Assembly (NCBI GenBank): GCA_964385695.1
Contig: CAYLQA010000006.1
Location: forward strand, 1-64,000
Length of the DNA stretch: 64,000 bases
Reading direction: 5' to 3'
Source: CAYLQA01 sp964385695
GTDB taxonomy: Bacteria > Desulfobacterota > Desulfobulbia > Desulfobulbales > Desulfurivibrionaceae
The notes beneath the pieces were generated by a model, which was given only the letters and a program-made list of their open reading frames with translations, did no database searches and was not told where the DNA came from. The position numbers and the translations under genes are program-made. Below are positions 1 to 8,876 of this stretch, one piece after another; position 1 is the first letter of the stretch, and every line of letters begins with the position of its first letter.

Positions 1-223
1 CCTTTCCGCTGTTTCTATTCTCAACTTTCCCGCTAATCTGCGAAGAACCTTATTTTTTTGTAGGTTTGCTGGTGGCTCCTGATCATCTTTGCGATCCGGG
101 AAAGTCGCTCCCCATGTTTAATTAATGTGCTAAAATATTTTTCTGGAGTTGCCTCGGCTCGAATACACTTGTTTGAAAAAATAGCCCCCACTCAAAGGGT
201 GTAAGTTTGATAGGGGATTGATT

Positions 224-724
224 ATGGGCGACAAAGAAATACTGCAACTGTTTGAGGCAAGTATTCACCTTGAGTTGAACATGGCCCACCTTTACCGTTC
301 CTTTCATGCCGCCTATGCAGAAGATAGTGAATTTTGGCTGGAACTGAGCCTGGAAGAGGAAAACCACGCAACCCTGCTGCACTCTGTAAAGAAAAGCTTT
401 CTGGCTGAGGCCAAAAGCTTTCCCCATGATCTTTTATGTGAATCTTTAGAGGATTTGCTAGGAAGCAATGCCCAGGTAAGTGAAATTGCGCAAGAGCACA
501 AAAAGATGACTCGTGTTGAGGCCTTTAATACGGCATTTGAGCTGGAGCATCTTGCCGGGGAGTTGCATTACCAACGTTTTATGAAACATGCTCCCGCATC
601 TGTACTTGCCGGTGTTTTTCAACAGCTTAACGGTGAGGATAAGGACCATGCCAGGCGCATTTTGGGATACATGAAAGAGCATGGCATGGAAGTGACGTTT
701 CAACATCCAGAGGTTGGAGAGTAG
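224..724 (+). CDS. Ferritin-like/rubrerythrin-type four-helix protein
   Basis: Encodes 166 residues, all helical in appearance. Repeated Glu/His pairs fit a ferritin-like di-iron fold: HLELNMAHLYRSFH near residue 15, EEENHATLL near 46, ELEHLAGELHYQRFM near 108 and DKDHARRIL near 140. It lacks the C-terminal rubredoxin Cys pairs, so it is the core type and not full rubrerythrin. Members usually bind a di-iron centre and act in peroxide detoxification or iron handling in anaerobes; the substrate here is unknown. An in-frame TTG lies 6 nt earlier, but the ATG at 224 sits 7 nt after AGGGG (212-216) and is preferred. It stands alone, with no partner on the same strand. Confidence 0.75.
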   Translation: MGDKEILQLFEASIHLELNMAHLYRSFHAAYAEDSEFWLELSLEEENHATLLHSVKKSFLAEAKSFPHDLLCESLEDLLGSNAQVSEIAQEHKKMTRVEAFNTAFELEHLAGELHYQRFMKHAPASVLAGVFQQLNGEDKDHARRILGYMKEHGMEVTFQHPEVGE

Positions 725-751
725 TTCTGGTTGAGGCGGTACGAGAGGAGG

Positions 752-931
752 TTACTTCAGCCTGTCCGCATCGCGGTCGAGCGTCTCGACTTGTGGAGAA
801 GGTGACTGTTCCTGTGGAGCACTGTATTTTAGATCAAGCATATCATGCAATCGCATTTCATCCTGGCTAAGCTCCTGCCGCAAAGCGCGGATCTCATTTT
901 CCAGGCGATCAAGTTCGTCGTTTTTGTCCAT
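752..931 (-). CDS. Small acidic coiled-coil protein, 59 aa
   Basis: An ATG-to-TAA frame of 59 codons. Its first half has a clear heptad pattern (DELDRLENEIRALRQEL) and its second half is Pro/Gln rich and probably disordered. The charged, helix-forming composition resembles SlyX-type mini coiled coils, but I do not recognise the family. No strong ribosome binding site is visible upstream, so it could be spurious. The composition looks more protein-like than the other small frames nearby. Confidence 0.4.
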   Translation of the reverse strand: MDKNDELDRLENEIRALRQELSQDEMRLHDMLDLKYSAPQEQSPSPQVETLDRDADRLK

Positions 932-979
932 AATTCTAAAAATATTCTAAAAGTGTTTGTGTTTCTTGCTTGCAACAAA

Positions 980-1016
980 AGGCCGGAAGAGGATGAGTTC
1001 CCGATGGAATCCGGCC
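980..1016 (-). terminator. Possible Rho-independent terminator after the CheY-TPR gene
   Basis: Read on the minus strand, GGCCGGA pairs with TCCGGCC across a loop of about 22 nt, with an inner TTCC/GGAA pairing, and is followed by TTTTGTT. It lies about 210 nt beyond the stop of the response regulator gene. The loop is long and the T run short, so the call is tentative. Confidence 0.35.
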
Positions 1017-1224
1017 GGTGAACATACTCAATGGTTTTGTCTTCCTACCAGTGAGACGCCTTTATTTTTCTTTGCCCGTTTTGAAACAATTTCTCTTAAA
1101 ACGTCTGCCAAAAGAAAAAGGTTTTGTATAATTTAGCTTCGAGTGAATTTTATCAAAAAAAGGATTTTCTGTGGATGGGGGATGGTCTGTAAAATGATGA
1201 AATAGAAAAAAATGGATAAGTTGG

Positions 1225-2400
1225 TCAACTGGTGGCGTCCGCTTCAATGTACTCTTCGAGCTTTTCCATAAGCTCATGACCTGCCTGAAACTCCGGGTGG
1301 TGCTTTAAGGCGCGTTTTATGTGTGCTTTTGCGACAAGGAAATTTTCAAGCTCAATGTAGAGTACAGCAATGTTGTAGTTGACGTAATCGCAGTTGGGTG
1401 AGATTTTGAGCGCTTCGTTGTAATAGGTTTTTGCTTTTTCGTATTGGCCTTTTTCTTTGGCCATGAGGCCAAACTGGTTGTACACCTTCTGCTCACGCAC
1501 ATCTTGGCTGTATGTCATTCGCAGAATTGACTCTGCGTCTTCGAGCAGGTCGTGGTCAAAACAGATCTGTGCGATCTCCTCAATGGCTTTCTCGTCCCCA
1601 TCTGCCATTTCGGCGGCATCGAGCAGTGATTGTTTTGCCCCGACTATATCGCCGATTTTATAACAACATTCGCCAAGCAGAATTGAGCGTTCCTGGTTAG
1701 CGGGCGAGACCTCAACCGCCTTTTTTAGAACATCTGCCGCTTGGGCATAATCCTGCTTTTTCATATAAATCCGTGAAAGCCCGTCAAAGGATTTCACATA
1801 GAGGCTGTTGCTGACGTCATCGCATTTTTGGTAACACTTGATCGCCTCATCGTCCTGCTCGAACTCCTCAAGGATTTCTCCGAGATAAAAGTATGGTGTA
1901 GATTTGTCAGGGTTATGCAGTACAGCCTGCCTGAAAGATTCCATGGCCTCTTTTTTATCTCCTTGGCGGAGAAAAGTTTTGCCGTCATTCACAGCGGCAT
2001 GAAAGGAGTCGGGCGAGTAGCGGTTTTTAAGAACTTTTTCGATGTAGAGTCCTAGCTTGTCTACGACAATGGGCTTAACGATATACGCCTCGATCTCGTC
2101 CTCGGTTGAATACATGACCTTGCTCTTTCGTGCTTCCGAGGTAATCATTATGAAGGGAATGTTCCAGAAAAGGTCGGATTCTCTGACCATGGATAAAAGC
2201 TGCAGGCCGTCAACTTTGGGCATCATCAAATCGGAAAGGATGATGTCGATATTTTCCGCCCGGAGAACTTCCCAGGCCTCTAGTCCGTCATTGGCTACAT
2301 GTATGTTAAGGTAGCCAAGACTGCGCAGCGCGGAAACAATCATCCGCTGCATCATTATGTTGTCTTCAACAACCAGGAAGGTAGATGATTTTATGTCCAT
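1225..2400 (-). CDS. Response regulator with CheY receiver and TPR repeats
   Basis: 391 residues. Residues 5-125 form a receiver domain with the acidic pair E12/D13, phospho-acceptor D57 (ILSDLMMP) and the conserved Lys in IVKPI. From about residue 135 to the end there are at least five or six tetratricopeptide repeats (for example STPYFYLGEILEEFEQDDEAIKCYQ and GQYEKAKTYYNEALKISP), a protein-docking scaffold. There is no DNA-binding output, so phosphorylation probably alters protein interaction. The ATG at 2400 is chosen over a GTG at 2436 because the receiver fold begins directly after it and AGGA lies upstream. No cognate kinase is adjacent. Confidence 0.85.
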   Translation of the reverse strand: MDIKSSTFLVVEDNIMMQRMIVSALRSLGYLNIHVANDGLEAWEVLRAENIDIILSDLMMPKVDGLQLLSMVRESDLFWNIPFIMITSEARKSKVMYSTEDEIEAYIVKPIVVDKLGLYIEKVLKNRYSPDSFHAAVNDGKTFLRQGDKKEAMESFRQAVLHNPDKSTPYFYLGEILEEFEQDDEAIKCYQKCDDVSNSLYVKSFDGLSRIYMKKQDYAQAADVLKKAVEVSPANQERSILLGECCYKIGDIVGAKQSLLDAAEMADGDEKAIEEIAQICFDHDLLEDAESILRMTYSQDVREQKVYNQFGLMAKEKGQYEKAKTYYNEALKISPNCDYVNYNIAVLYIELENFLVAKAHIKRALKHHPEFQAGHELMEKLEEYIEADATS

Positions 2401-2582
2401 AAAAAACTTTTTTCCTAAAGCTGGCCCGGAATACACCTTTTATTTGTAGGTGCCTGTAATTTCATCTTTTTTAGTTTAATATTTATTGAGGGTTTGTCAA
2501 ACAAGGAAAGGGGAGCGATAAATAGTCAAAGCAAGAGATCACTCCCTGTTGGTGGTGCTGTGATGGCTGTAATAGTATGAAA

Positions 2583-3029
2583 TTATTTCATATCCAAATA
2601 AATTTGAGCAAATTCATTTATAATTTTTTTGAGTTTTTCGGTGTGATTTAAATTGGTTGTTTGCTTGCATTTCATTGCATAAATCAGCATTTGGTGCAGT
2701 AGGCCGATCTTTTTATCATATTGTTTTGCGTCAAGCTTTATGCGTTGCGTCATAAAATACTGGCTGACGATTGTTTGCAGTTGGTTCGCATGGTGCTCTT
2801 TGTTTGTAACCCAGCGCACAAGCTGATTTGCGTTGTGTTCTTGCTTTTGGTTCAGAGCAGTGATTTGCTTCATTGATTTTTCAATCGTTACGGTGTGCTC
2901 CAAAAGCATTGATATTCGAGCCTGATCATCATATATCCCGCATGGTATTTCACAATGGGCAGCCACAGGAGTAGAAAGAAAAATCAGCAAAGGAACAGAA
3001 AGCAATAATTGTGCGATTTGTTTTTTCAT
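2583..3029 (-). CDS. sodN: Nickel superoxide dismutase homologue with Sec signal peptide
   Basis: 148 residues. A 24-residue Sec signal (MKKQ, hydrophobic core, then STPVAA) is followed directly by HCEIPCGIY. This matches the HCxxPCGxY nickel hook of Ni-SOD, where the amino group and side chain of His1, plus Cys2 and Cys6, bind nickel. The rest (KEHHANQLQTIVSQYF and the C-terminal helices) follows the four-helix plan of the Streptomyces enzyme. Mature length is about 124 residues against 117 there. Signal peptidase cleavage after VAA would expose His1, so no SodX-type maturation protease is needed; none is seen nearby. The start overlaps the torD stop (ATGA) and has AGGAGA upstream. Glu17 of the Streptomyces enzyme appears replaced by Ser. 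Activity is inferred. Confidence 0.8.
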   Translation of the reverse strand: MKKQIAQLLLSVPLLIFLSTPVAAHCEIPCGIYDDQARISMLLEHTVTIEKSMKQITALNQKQEHNANQLVRWVTNKEHHANQLQTIVSQYFMTQRIKLDAKQYDKKIGLLHQMLIYAMKCKQTTNLNHTEKLKKIINEFAQIYLDMK

Positions 3030-3649
3030 TTGGTTTCTCCTTGCGCATTTAGCACCATAAATGTGATCTTCGCTAACTCCTTATAGAAAGTGCAACGGGC
3101 ATGTTGATCAATGTTTGTTGCAAATGCTTCAGCCCATTGACCAATCTGTCTTTCTGTAAAAATGAAGCGTAAATCACGAAACCATTGTGCTGAATTTCCA
3201 TTTTCGCGCTGGAATGCATTAATTTCATTAAAAACAAGATAATAGAGAAATTCCAACTCGGCAGCAATATGATCGGGTAGATTGTTAAAGCTCTCTGATA
3301 TCTCTAACCCTGCTTTCTCATAGAACTCCTTTACATCTACGGTTGACTCCCCCATCATTTGTTGATTGTCCAAATAATATGAGCCAAATGGCGGTGCAAG
3401 CAATTTAAAAGGGCCGACAAAAAGTCTGGAATAATCAAGAAGGAGTTCTTGCACATTATTTTTTGCCAAAGAATCAAGCAGCTTCTTAGCCTGATTTTTT
3501 ATTTCTATTCCAAGAACCTCAATTTTGTCATCAAAACAGTGAAGCAATTGTTGCAACGACTCCTCGGAAGGCTCATGATAACATTCCGCAAGCACTTTAA
3601 ATGCATCTTTAAAAGCTTCTTCCACCTCAAGTGAAAATGTAGATTCCAT
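3026..3649 (-). CDS. TorD/DmsD-family molybdoenzyme maturation chaperone
   Basis: 207 residues, all helical. It carries the family hallmarks YSRLFVGPFKLLAPPFGSYY (near residue 80) and ADH-like LPDHIAAELEFLYYL (near 125). Proteins of this family bind the Tat signal of a molybdopterin subunit and hold it until cofactor insertion is complete. Its place in the operon behind the three reductase subunits makes PsrA the obvious client. An in-frame TTG lies at 3664; ATG at 3649 is preferred, but no strong ribosome binding site distinguishes the two. It is translationally coupled to the Ni-SOD gene by a 4-nt ATGA overlap. Confidence 0.85.
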   Translation of the reverse strand: MESTFSLEVEEAFKDAFKVLAECYHEPSEESLQQLLHCFDDKIEVLGIEIKNQAKKLLDSLAKNNVQELLLDYSRLFVGPFKLLAPPFGSYYLDNQQMMGESTVDVKEFYEKAGLEISESFNNLPDHIAAELEFLYYLVFNEINAFQRENGNSAQWFRDLRFIFTERQIGQWAEAFATNIDQHARCTFYKELAKITFMVLNAQGETK

Positions 3650-3673
3650 ATATAGGTTAACCAATTATGAAGC

Positions 3674-3705
3674 AAACACGGGGGGATCAACGTCCCCCCG
3701 TGTTT
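3674..3705 (-). promoter_or_regulatory. Strong GC hairpin between psrC and torD
   Basis: A perfect 13-bp inverted repeat (AAACACGGGGGGA / TCCCCCCGTGTTT) with a 6-nt loop occupies most of the gap between the psrC stop and the torD start. It has no clean T run on the minus strand. It fits an mRNA processing or attenuation structure that lowers expression of torD-sodN relative to the reductase subunits better than a full terminator. Confidence 0.6.
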
Positions 3706-3714
3706 AGGTTATAT

Positions 3715-4758
3715 TTATTCAAAACCAAGTTTCAACTTTGCATCTCCCCATTTATAAACCATCAATCCAAGAGATAAAGAAAAGAGGAAAATTAACACTT
3801 CCCATATGTTAGGGGCGTAAAATAATACGGCCGGCAATCCTTCCGCTTTTGGCCCAACAGGGTAAATTTGTCCTCCGATGATTATATTCATATGCAGTAA
3901 AAGAATACCGCCGAGGGTTATAATGCCGGTTAACAAAGTCCGCTCGGATGAAGAGACTCCAATTAATAATGAAGCAACGAAGAACAATGAAAACCATCCT
4001 GAGTATCCAACTTGCACGTCGGTGTGGGCGGCAGCAAAAACGGTCCGAAGAAGAATAACTAAAACACCTGCAACAAGAAGAAAAGAAAATGTTCTGCCCA
4101 GGCATTCTCGCTGTGAGTCTGAACAAAAAGATTTTACACTATCAAAAACGAGGATAGCTGCACATCCGGATAGAATAGCCATGCTAATGGCATAAACCGA
4201 CATGTACGGGCCAAAATATGAAGCCCTTGACTCAGCAGCGCCAAACACGAAACCAAGAACCAACGCGGCTGCAACGCATACTGATGCCGATACCAATGTC
4301 AGTCCTTTACCGGAAGATTTCTCGACTGATAATGACTTGAACTTTACGATTAATAGCACCAGCTCAACTGTATAAAGTAGGCCCATCCACCAGATGGGAG
4401 AAGTAGGATTTGGAGAAAATAAAAAATAAATCATTTTTCCTACAGATCCTAATTCAACTCCGATTGAAACAAACGCACTGATCAATGTCACGATAGCAAG
4501 AAAAACTAATCGCCTCACAATCGATTCAAATTCTTGCCATTTAAATATGACGGGAAATGATGAAATAAACACAATGCCCGTGCTCATCAATGCAAAAAAG
4601 ACATAGGAACCTAGCGGCAATGTCCATACTATGTTGTCGTTCGCCGAGAAGAGAGAATGGCCTTCGGAAAATAACCTAAAGACAGTATAGAGTCCGCCGA
4701 TAATAAATATTCCCAGAATGACCGTCCAAATAGGATTTGCTTTTTTGACTTCGTTCAT
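3715..4758 (-). CDS. psrC: NrfD/PsrC-family membrane quinol-oxidising subunit
   Basis: 347 residues with about eight or nine hydrophobic helices (for example WTVILGIFIIGGLYTVF at the N-terminus and IWEVLIFLFSLSLGLMVYKW at the end). Such subunits anchor the Fe-S and molybdopterin subunits at the periplasmic face and exchange electrons with the quinone pool. The start codon overlaps the stop of the ferredoxin subunit gene (ATGA), which shows translational coupling. No haem-binding pattern was noticed, as expected for the NrfD class. Confidence 0.85.
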   Translation of the reverse strand: MNEVKKANPIWTVILGIFIIGGLYTVFRLFSEGHSLFSANDNIVWTLPLGSYVFFALMSTGIVFISSFPVIFKWQEFESIVRRLVFLAIVTLISAFVSIGVELGSVGKMIYFLFSPNPTSPIWWMGLLYTVELVLLIVKFKSLSVEKSSGKGLTLVSASVCVAAALVLGFVFGAAESRASYFGPYMSVYAISMAILSGCAAILVFDSVKSFCSDSQRECLGRTFSFLLVAGVLVILLRTVFAAAHTDVQVGYSGWFSLFFVASLLIGVSSSERTLLTGIITLGGILLLHMNIIIGGQIYPVGPKAEGLPAVLFYAPNIWEVLIFLFSLSLGLMVYKWGDAKLKLGFE

Positions 4759-5483
4759 TTCACTCCTCCTTTGGTCTGCAAATACGATCCCGGATTATAA
4801 CTGCGGATATAGAAAACCTTCGGTTGGGTTCCCAAGTTTTCCTTGAGCCGATATGGTTTATATTTACCCAATAGTTTACGGACATCACTCTTTTGATCAT
4901 CTAGGTCACCGAATATTCGTGCATCGGCTGGACAAGCCTCAACACAATACGGCAAGAGTCCTTCTTTAAGTCGATGCTCGCAAAAAGTACATTTCTCTAC
5001 AACGCCTTTGGGGCGGATAGCGTCCAGCGTAGCTTCTCTTTCAGGGTTAAAATAAGGAATTGTATCACCCTTTGCTTGCTTCACCATATCTTGAGGCGCA
5101 GTGGTGCAACCTTTGATTAAGGCGTCTTTTCCACTCCATTCTGAATGAGATTTGCGCCAGTTAAAAGATATGACCCCATAGGGGCAATTAAACATACATG
5201 CCTTACAACCGATGCATTTATCAGGATCATGCATTGTAATTCCGTCATCTTGCTTGTGCATGGCCTGGGTTGGGCAGTTACGCACACACGGTGCCCTATC
5301 GCAATGATTGCACAATGTTGGGATATAATGAAACCTAACATTCGGGAAGGTCCCGGAAGTCTCGGTTATTTTATTCGACCAGGCGATTCCCTCCGGAAGA
5401 TTATTTTCGCTTTTGCAGCCTATAATGCAAGCTCCGCAACCGACACATTTTTGATGGTCTATTACCATGGCCCATTTTGCCAT
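4755..5483 (-). CDS. psrB: Four-cluster ferredoxin subunit of the molybdopterin reductase
   Basis: 242 residues carrying the cysteine groups expected for four [4Fe-4S] clusters of the PsrB/DmsB/PhsB family: CVGCGACIIGC, CNHCDRAPCVRNCP, CIGCKACMFNCP and CTFCEHRLKEGLLPYCVEACP. It passes electrons between the NrfD membrane subunit and the catalytic subunit. It has no signal of its own and is presumably exported by hitch-hiking on the Tat signal of PsrA. The ATG at 5483 has AGGGGG about 9 nt upstream, and the gene starts 13 nt after the psrA stop. Confidence 0.9.
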   Translation of the reverse strand: MAKWAMVIDHQKCVGCGACIIGCKSENNLPEGIAWSNKITETSGTFPNVRFHYIPTLCNHCDRAPCVRNCPTQAMHKQDDGITMHDPDKCIGCKACMFNCPYGVISFNWRKSHSEWSGKDALIKGCTTAPQDMVKQAKGDTIPYFNPEREATLDAIRPKGVVEKCTFCEHRLKEGLLPYCVEACPADARIFGDLDDQKSDVRKLLGKYKPYRLKENLGTQPKVFYIRSYNPGSYLQTKGGVK

Positions 5484-5496
5484 TTTTCAATCCCCC

Positions 5497-8124
5497 TTAA
5501 ATTTTTACAATTTTGACTCGGGTGGTGCCATAATATGCAGAAGAGCCACTTAGCCTGTCATAGTCAGCAGGTATCAAATAGTTATTATTGCCGCCTCGCG
5601 CTTCTTTGCCAAAAACTTTGGACGCCAGCCTCCCATATGCCCAGTGCCCTTGCCCATAGCATTTGGCTAAAGTACCAGGTCTTACACCTTCCCAAAGCTT
5701 GGCGGTACTTTCAATCTCACCGACTGGTGATACGATTTTTATCCTATCACCGTCTTTCAAACCCATTTTTTGGGCGTCAAGGGGATTAATTTTGGCCACA
5801 TCATCATATTTCTCATCACCAGGATCAAGGTCTTTCAATTCATAGTACCATGCGCAGTTTGCGCTTCTACCTTCCCTGTTCAAACGTGATTTGTAATCGA
5901 CAAAAATCAAAGGAAATTCAGCTGCATCACCATGGATATAGGGTTCTTCATAATGGGGGACAAATGCCACTTCACCTCTGGCCTGATATTTGGTAGCCTC
6001 CATCACACCATCAACACTTGTATTATGTTTTTTAGCGTGTTTATTGAGGGCTTTTTTCAGCGTCTCGCTATAAAATTCAAATTTATGAGTCACAGTACCC
6101 TTTGTTTTCTTTTTGCCGGTTTTCTTGTCTACTTTTGTTTTGCCGAAGTGTCCGTCCCATCGTTTTCTATAAGGATATGGGTCCGAATTCCAGACGCCGA
6201 CCTTTCGGAACTCCTCCCAGCCGTTGATTTTGTCGCCACCTTTATATTTAGCAGGGTCCCATAGTTTCTGTGTTGCATACTTTACAGCATAAAGCTCAAA
6301 CTCTTTTTCATCGGTTGGCTCTTTTCCTGTTTCAGGATCTTTAAAGTTCTCTCTGTGATATTTGTTGAGATTGTCGAACCCTCTTTCAGCAAGTTTTTTG
6401 CCGATCAACCAGGGAATTTCAGTTTCATCACTCTTATAATCAAAGGGCTTGTCAATAATAGGCTGCATAAGAGGAACTTGACGGTGGCCGTTGCCAAAAG
6501 ATTTCAGATAAGCCCATTTTTCAAACATGTGATGAGTCCCTGGTAGTAAAATATCCGCAAACCAGGAGAATTCAGACGCATGTGATGTGATATGTGTCAC
6601 AAAGGGAATTTTAGCCAGAGCTTTTTCCCAGCGCTGCCCTTCAGGCGCGGAAAAGGCAAAGTTATTCATGTATCCAATGGCTACTTTAATCTCGTAGGGA
6701 TCTTGATTAATAATGCCATCGGCTGCCCGGTTTGTAATTACACCGCTGCCGGGTTTGCCTTTTTTCAAACAAGGATGCTCTAAACGGCCACGTTGATCTA
6801 TTTTTTCATGTTTCTTGCCTTTTTTGGCAATAGCATCCATGTATTTTTTGGGTTTTGGAAATTTATTCGTGTATTCCTTATTTGCTTTAAGCGTTCCGCC
6901 GACATTATCGCAGGCCCCAACCAAACCGTTAAGAGCATGACAAGCCATTGCCGCGTAACCGCCACGCACTTGCATGCAAGGCCCACCACCGAGCCAGGAC
7001 ATAACATGCGGTGCGGCTTTAGCAAACTCACGCGCCACCCGGCGAATCTGTTCTACCGGCACACCGGCTATTTTGGCCGCCCACTCAGGCGTCTTATCCT
7101 TAAGTTCGATATTCCACCACTTGACCACACCATTACTTTGCAGTTCATCAAAAGTTGACTCATCAACAATTTGTCCAGTTTTAAAGCGATTAATTCCGTC
7201 TATAAAATCGCCGACAAACCCTTTGTACCACAACCCTTCTGTAAGTATCAGGTGGGCCATGGCTACGGCAATCGCCCCATCCTCGCCAGGTTTAGCAGCG
7301 ATCCATTCATCTGCTTTTGCAGCAGTGGCGGAAAGTCTTGGTTCAACAATCGCAACTTTTGCACGATCAAGGGCTTTGCCCCAGGCACTTGAGTAATAGG
7401 ATACCTGCCTGTTTGCTGCCAAAGGATCAGCTCCCCATAATAAAATATATCGCGTATTTTCGACATCATACTGGCGATACCCCCAATACCCCTCTGTGAA
7501 AAAAGGACCAAACTTTTCCGCTTCTGCGCAAAGCGCACTGTGCGATATATTGTTAGGAGAGCCTATAATCTTGGTCATGGAGTCATAAAGTAAGTCGCGC
7601 ATATACGTATAACGTCCACGCATCAACATATATTTATGGGTTTCGTTATTTTTACGAAGCTCCATAATTTTGTCGGCAATTGTGTTCAAAGCTTCGTCCC
7701 AGGAAATCGGCACGAATCCAGGATCTTGGTCACGCCCTTTTTTAGGGTTGGTTCGCTTCATGGGAACCTTTATCCTGTCTGGGTCATATACCTGCTGTAG
7801 TCCAAAGTGCGCCCGAGGGCATGAGGCGGTGCCGTTCACCTTCGAATGTTTGTTCCCTCTGACCTTAACCGCCCGTCCATCAATAACATAGACCTGTTTC
7901 GAACACCATGAGGTGCATCCCTGACAAGCTGCAGGATACCATTTTCCCATTTTTCCAGGTTTAGCATTACTTTTCGCAAAAGCTTTCATCGGAGGCATAA
8001 TTGGAGCCGCTGCGCTCGCCATACCGGCCAAAAGTGACGCTTTTACAAAGCGTCTCCTGCTAAAGCCTTTCTCGCAGGAACAGTTTTCATGCTCTTGCTT
8101 TGGTTGACTTTGATCCTGTCTCAT
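5497..8124 (-). CDS. psrA: Tat-exported molybdopterin oxidoreductase, PsrA/PhsA/ArrA type
   Basis: 875 residues. The twin-arginine signal SRRRFVKASLLAG (residues 22-34) directs export. C67, C70, C74 and C102 form the N-terminal [4Fe-4S] site, and C199 (SHSALCAEAEKFG) is the likely molybdenum ligand, as in the polysulfide, thiosulfate, tetrathionate and arsenate reductase branch. The C-terminal dinucleotide-binding domain ends near GQGHWAYGRLAS. The substrate cannot be decided from sequence: polysulfide or thiosulfate is likely in a sulfur-metabolising bacterium, arsenate is possible. The ATG at 8124 is chosen over an earlier in-frame start at 8151 because GGGAGGTG lies just upstream. It heads the operon psrABC-torD-sodN. 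Confidence 0.85.
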   Translation of the reverse strand: MRQDQSQPKQEHENCSCEKGFSRRRFVKASLLAGMASAAAPIMPPMKAFAKSNAKPGKMGKWYPAACQGCTSWCSKQVYVIDGRAVKVRGNKHSKVNGTASCPRAHFGLQQVYDPDRIKVPMKRTNPKKGRDQDPGFVPISWDEALNTIADKIMELRKNNETHKYMLMRGRYTYMRDLLYDSMTKIIGSPNNISHSALCAEAEKFGPFFTEGYWGYRQYDVENTRYILLWGADPLAANRQVSYYSSAWGKALDRAKVAIVEPRLSATAAKADEWIAAKPGEDGAIAVAMAHLILTEGLWYKGFVGDFIDGINRFKTGQIVDESTFDELQSNGVVKWWNIELKDKTPEWAAKIAGVPVEQIRRVAREFAKAAPHVMSWLGGGPCMQVRGGYAAMACHALNGLVGACDNVGGTLKANKEYTNKFPKPKKYMDAIAKKGKKHEKIDQRGRLEHPCLKKGKPGSGVITNRAADGIINQDPYEIKVAIGYMNNFAFSAPEGQRWEKALAKIPFVTHITSHASEFSWFADILLPGTHHMFEKWAYLKSFGNGHRQVPLMQPIIDKPFDYKSDETEIPWLIGKKLAERGFDNLNKYHRENFKDPETGKEPTDEKEFELYAVKYATQKLWDPAKYKGGDKINGWEEFRKVGVWNSDPYPYRKRWDGHFGKTKVDKKTGKKKTKGTVTHKFEFYSETLKKALNKHAKKHNTSVDGVMEATKYQARGEVAFVPHYEEPYIHGDAAEFPLIFVDYKSRLNREGRSANCAWYYELKDLDPGDEKYDDVAKINPLDAQKMGLKDGDRIKIVSPVGEIESTAKLWEGVRPGTLAKCYGQGHWAYGRLASKVFGKEARGGNNNYLIPADYDRLSGSSAYYGTTRVKIVKI

Positions 8125-8702
8125 TCGCACACCTCCCTTTTTATTTAACAAATAAAACCATCAATAGTTTTGATGGTCCCAATATTACCAAATATGTTTA
8201 TTGGCGTATTAGAGGAAATCCATATGAAATTATTTGCTGCAATGAAAATAAAATAGATGTGAATTAAAAGAGTCTGAGCGATAAAAATAGAAAACTGAGA
8301 TAACCGAATAACTGGACAGTTACAAAATGCAACTGCATGACGTAAGACAATGAAACTTTTCGTCATTTTTACTGAAATATTAAAAAGGAAAATAAGGCAA
8401 AGGGTTTGATGATTACTTGGTGGGGGGGAGCTGATACTACTAAAACGATGCTGGCTACATCCAACTACGGCAAAGTTTGTAACTATCCTATCCGAAAGGA
8501 AACAACTCAAAGCCTAATCCACCTATTTTTTATTTACTGCATAAAACCCAATATTACAAATAAGTTGCTGGACAATGAATATGTTAGGCGGGGGGGTGGT
8601 TTAATGTCAATTGAAAAACAAGAAACAACTATTTGATCCAGGGAAAAATAATCAGTGGTCACTTTGTTCCTCCTATTTTTATGATGCTATCCAAGAGGAG
8701 GT
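8125..8702. other. Long AT-rich upstream region of the psr operon, no gene seen
   Basis: No convincing coding sequence in 578 nt. It holds the dyad CCATCAA-N5-TTGATGG at 8158-8176, two G tracts (near 8422 and 8590), and otherwise AT-rich sequence leading into the transposase fragments. A promoter for psrA must lie here, but no clear -35/-10 pair stands out. Confidence 0.5.
8158..8176. promoter_or_regulatory. Short dyad in the psrA leader
   Basis: CCATCAA, five spacer bases, TTGATGG, centred about 43 nt upstream of the psrA start. The half sites have the inverse arrangement of an FNR box (TTGAT-N4-ATCAA), so it is not a standard FNR site. It could be an operator or a small leader hairpin. Confidence 0.35.
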
Positions 8703-8876
8703 TTACAAAGCAGCTTTCTCGGCTTCGGCACGCTTTTGGGAACCCAGTTTACCTTTCCGTAACCTACTGAGGTATTCCCTTGCCTCGTTTGACAATGTCA
8801 GAGTGAAACCATTTACCTCGATCTCAATATTAACATGCTTGTTATTCTCAATATTGAGTGAGGCAAAACAGAGCAA
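8703..8876 (-). pseudogene. Decayed gene fragment, C-terminal end only
   Basis: An open frame on the minus strand ending in TAA reads through VNIEIEVNGFTLTLSNEAR, then YLSRLRKGKLGSQKRAEAEK. The composition is coding-like, but there is no ATG and no ribosome binding site; the only in-frame start is a TTG at 8876. It ends next to the ISL3 remnant on the other strand, so it is probably the tail of an unrelated mobile or accessory gene cut by insertion or deletion. The family is not recognised. Confidence 0.35.

Noticed and set aside
1062..1277. 71-codon frame overlapping the end of the CheY-TPR gene
   Set aside because: Low-complexity Lys/Phe composition, overlap in a different frame, no ribosome binding site.
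8583..8589. GTTAGGC as an integron core near the psr operon
   Set aside because: No matching RYYYAAC and no palindromic arm upstream, so probably chance.
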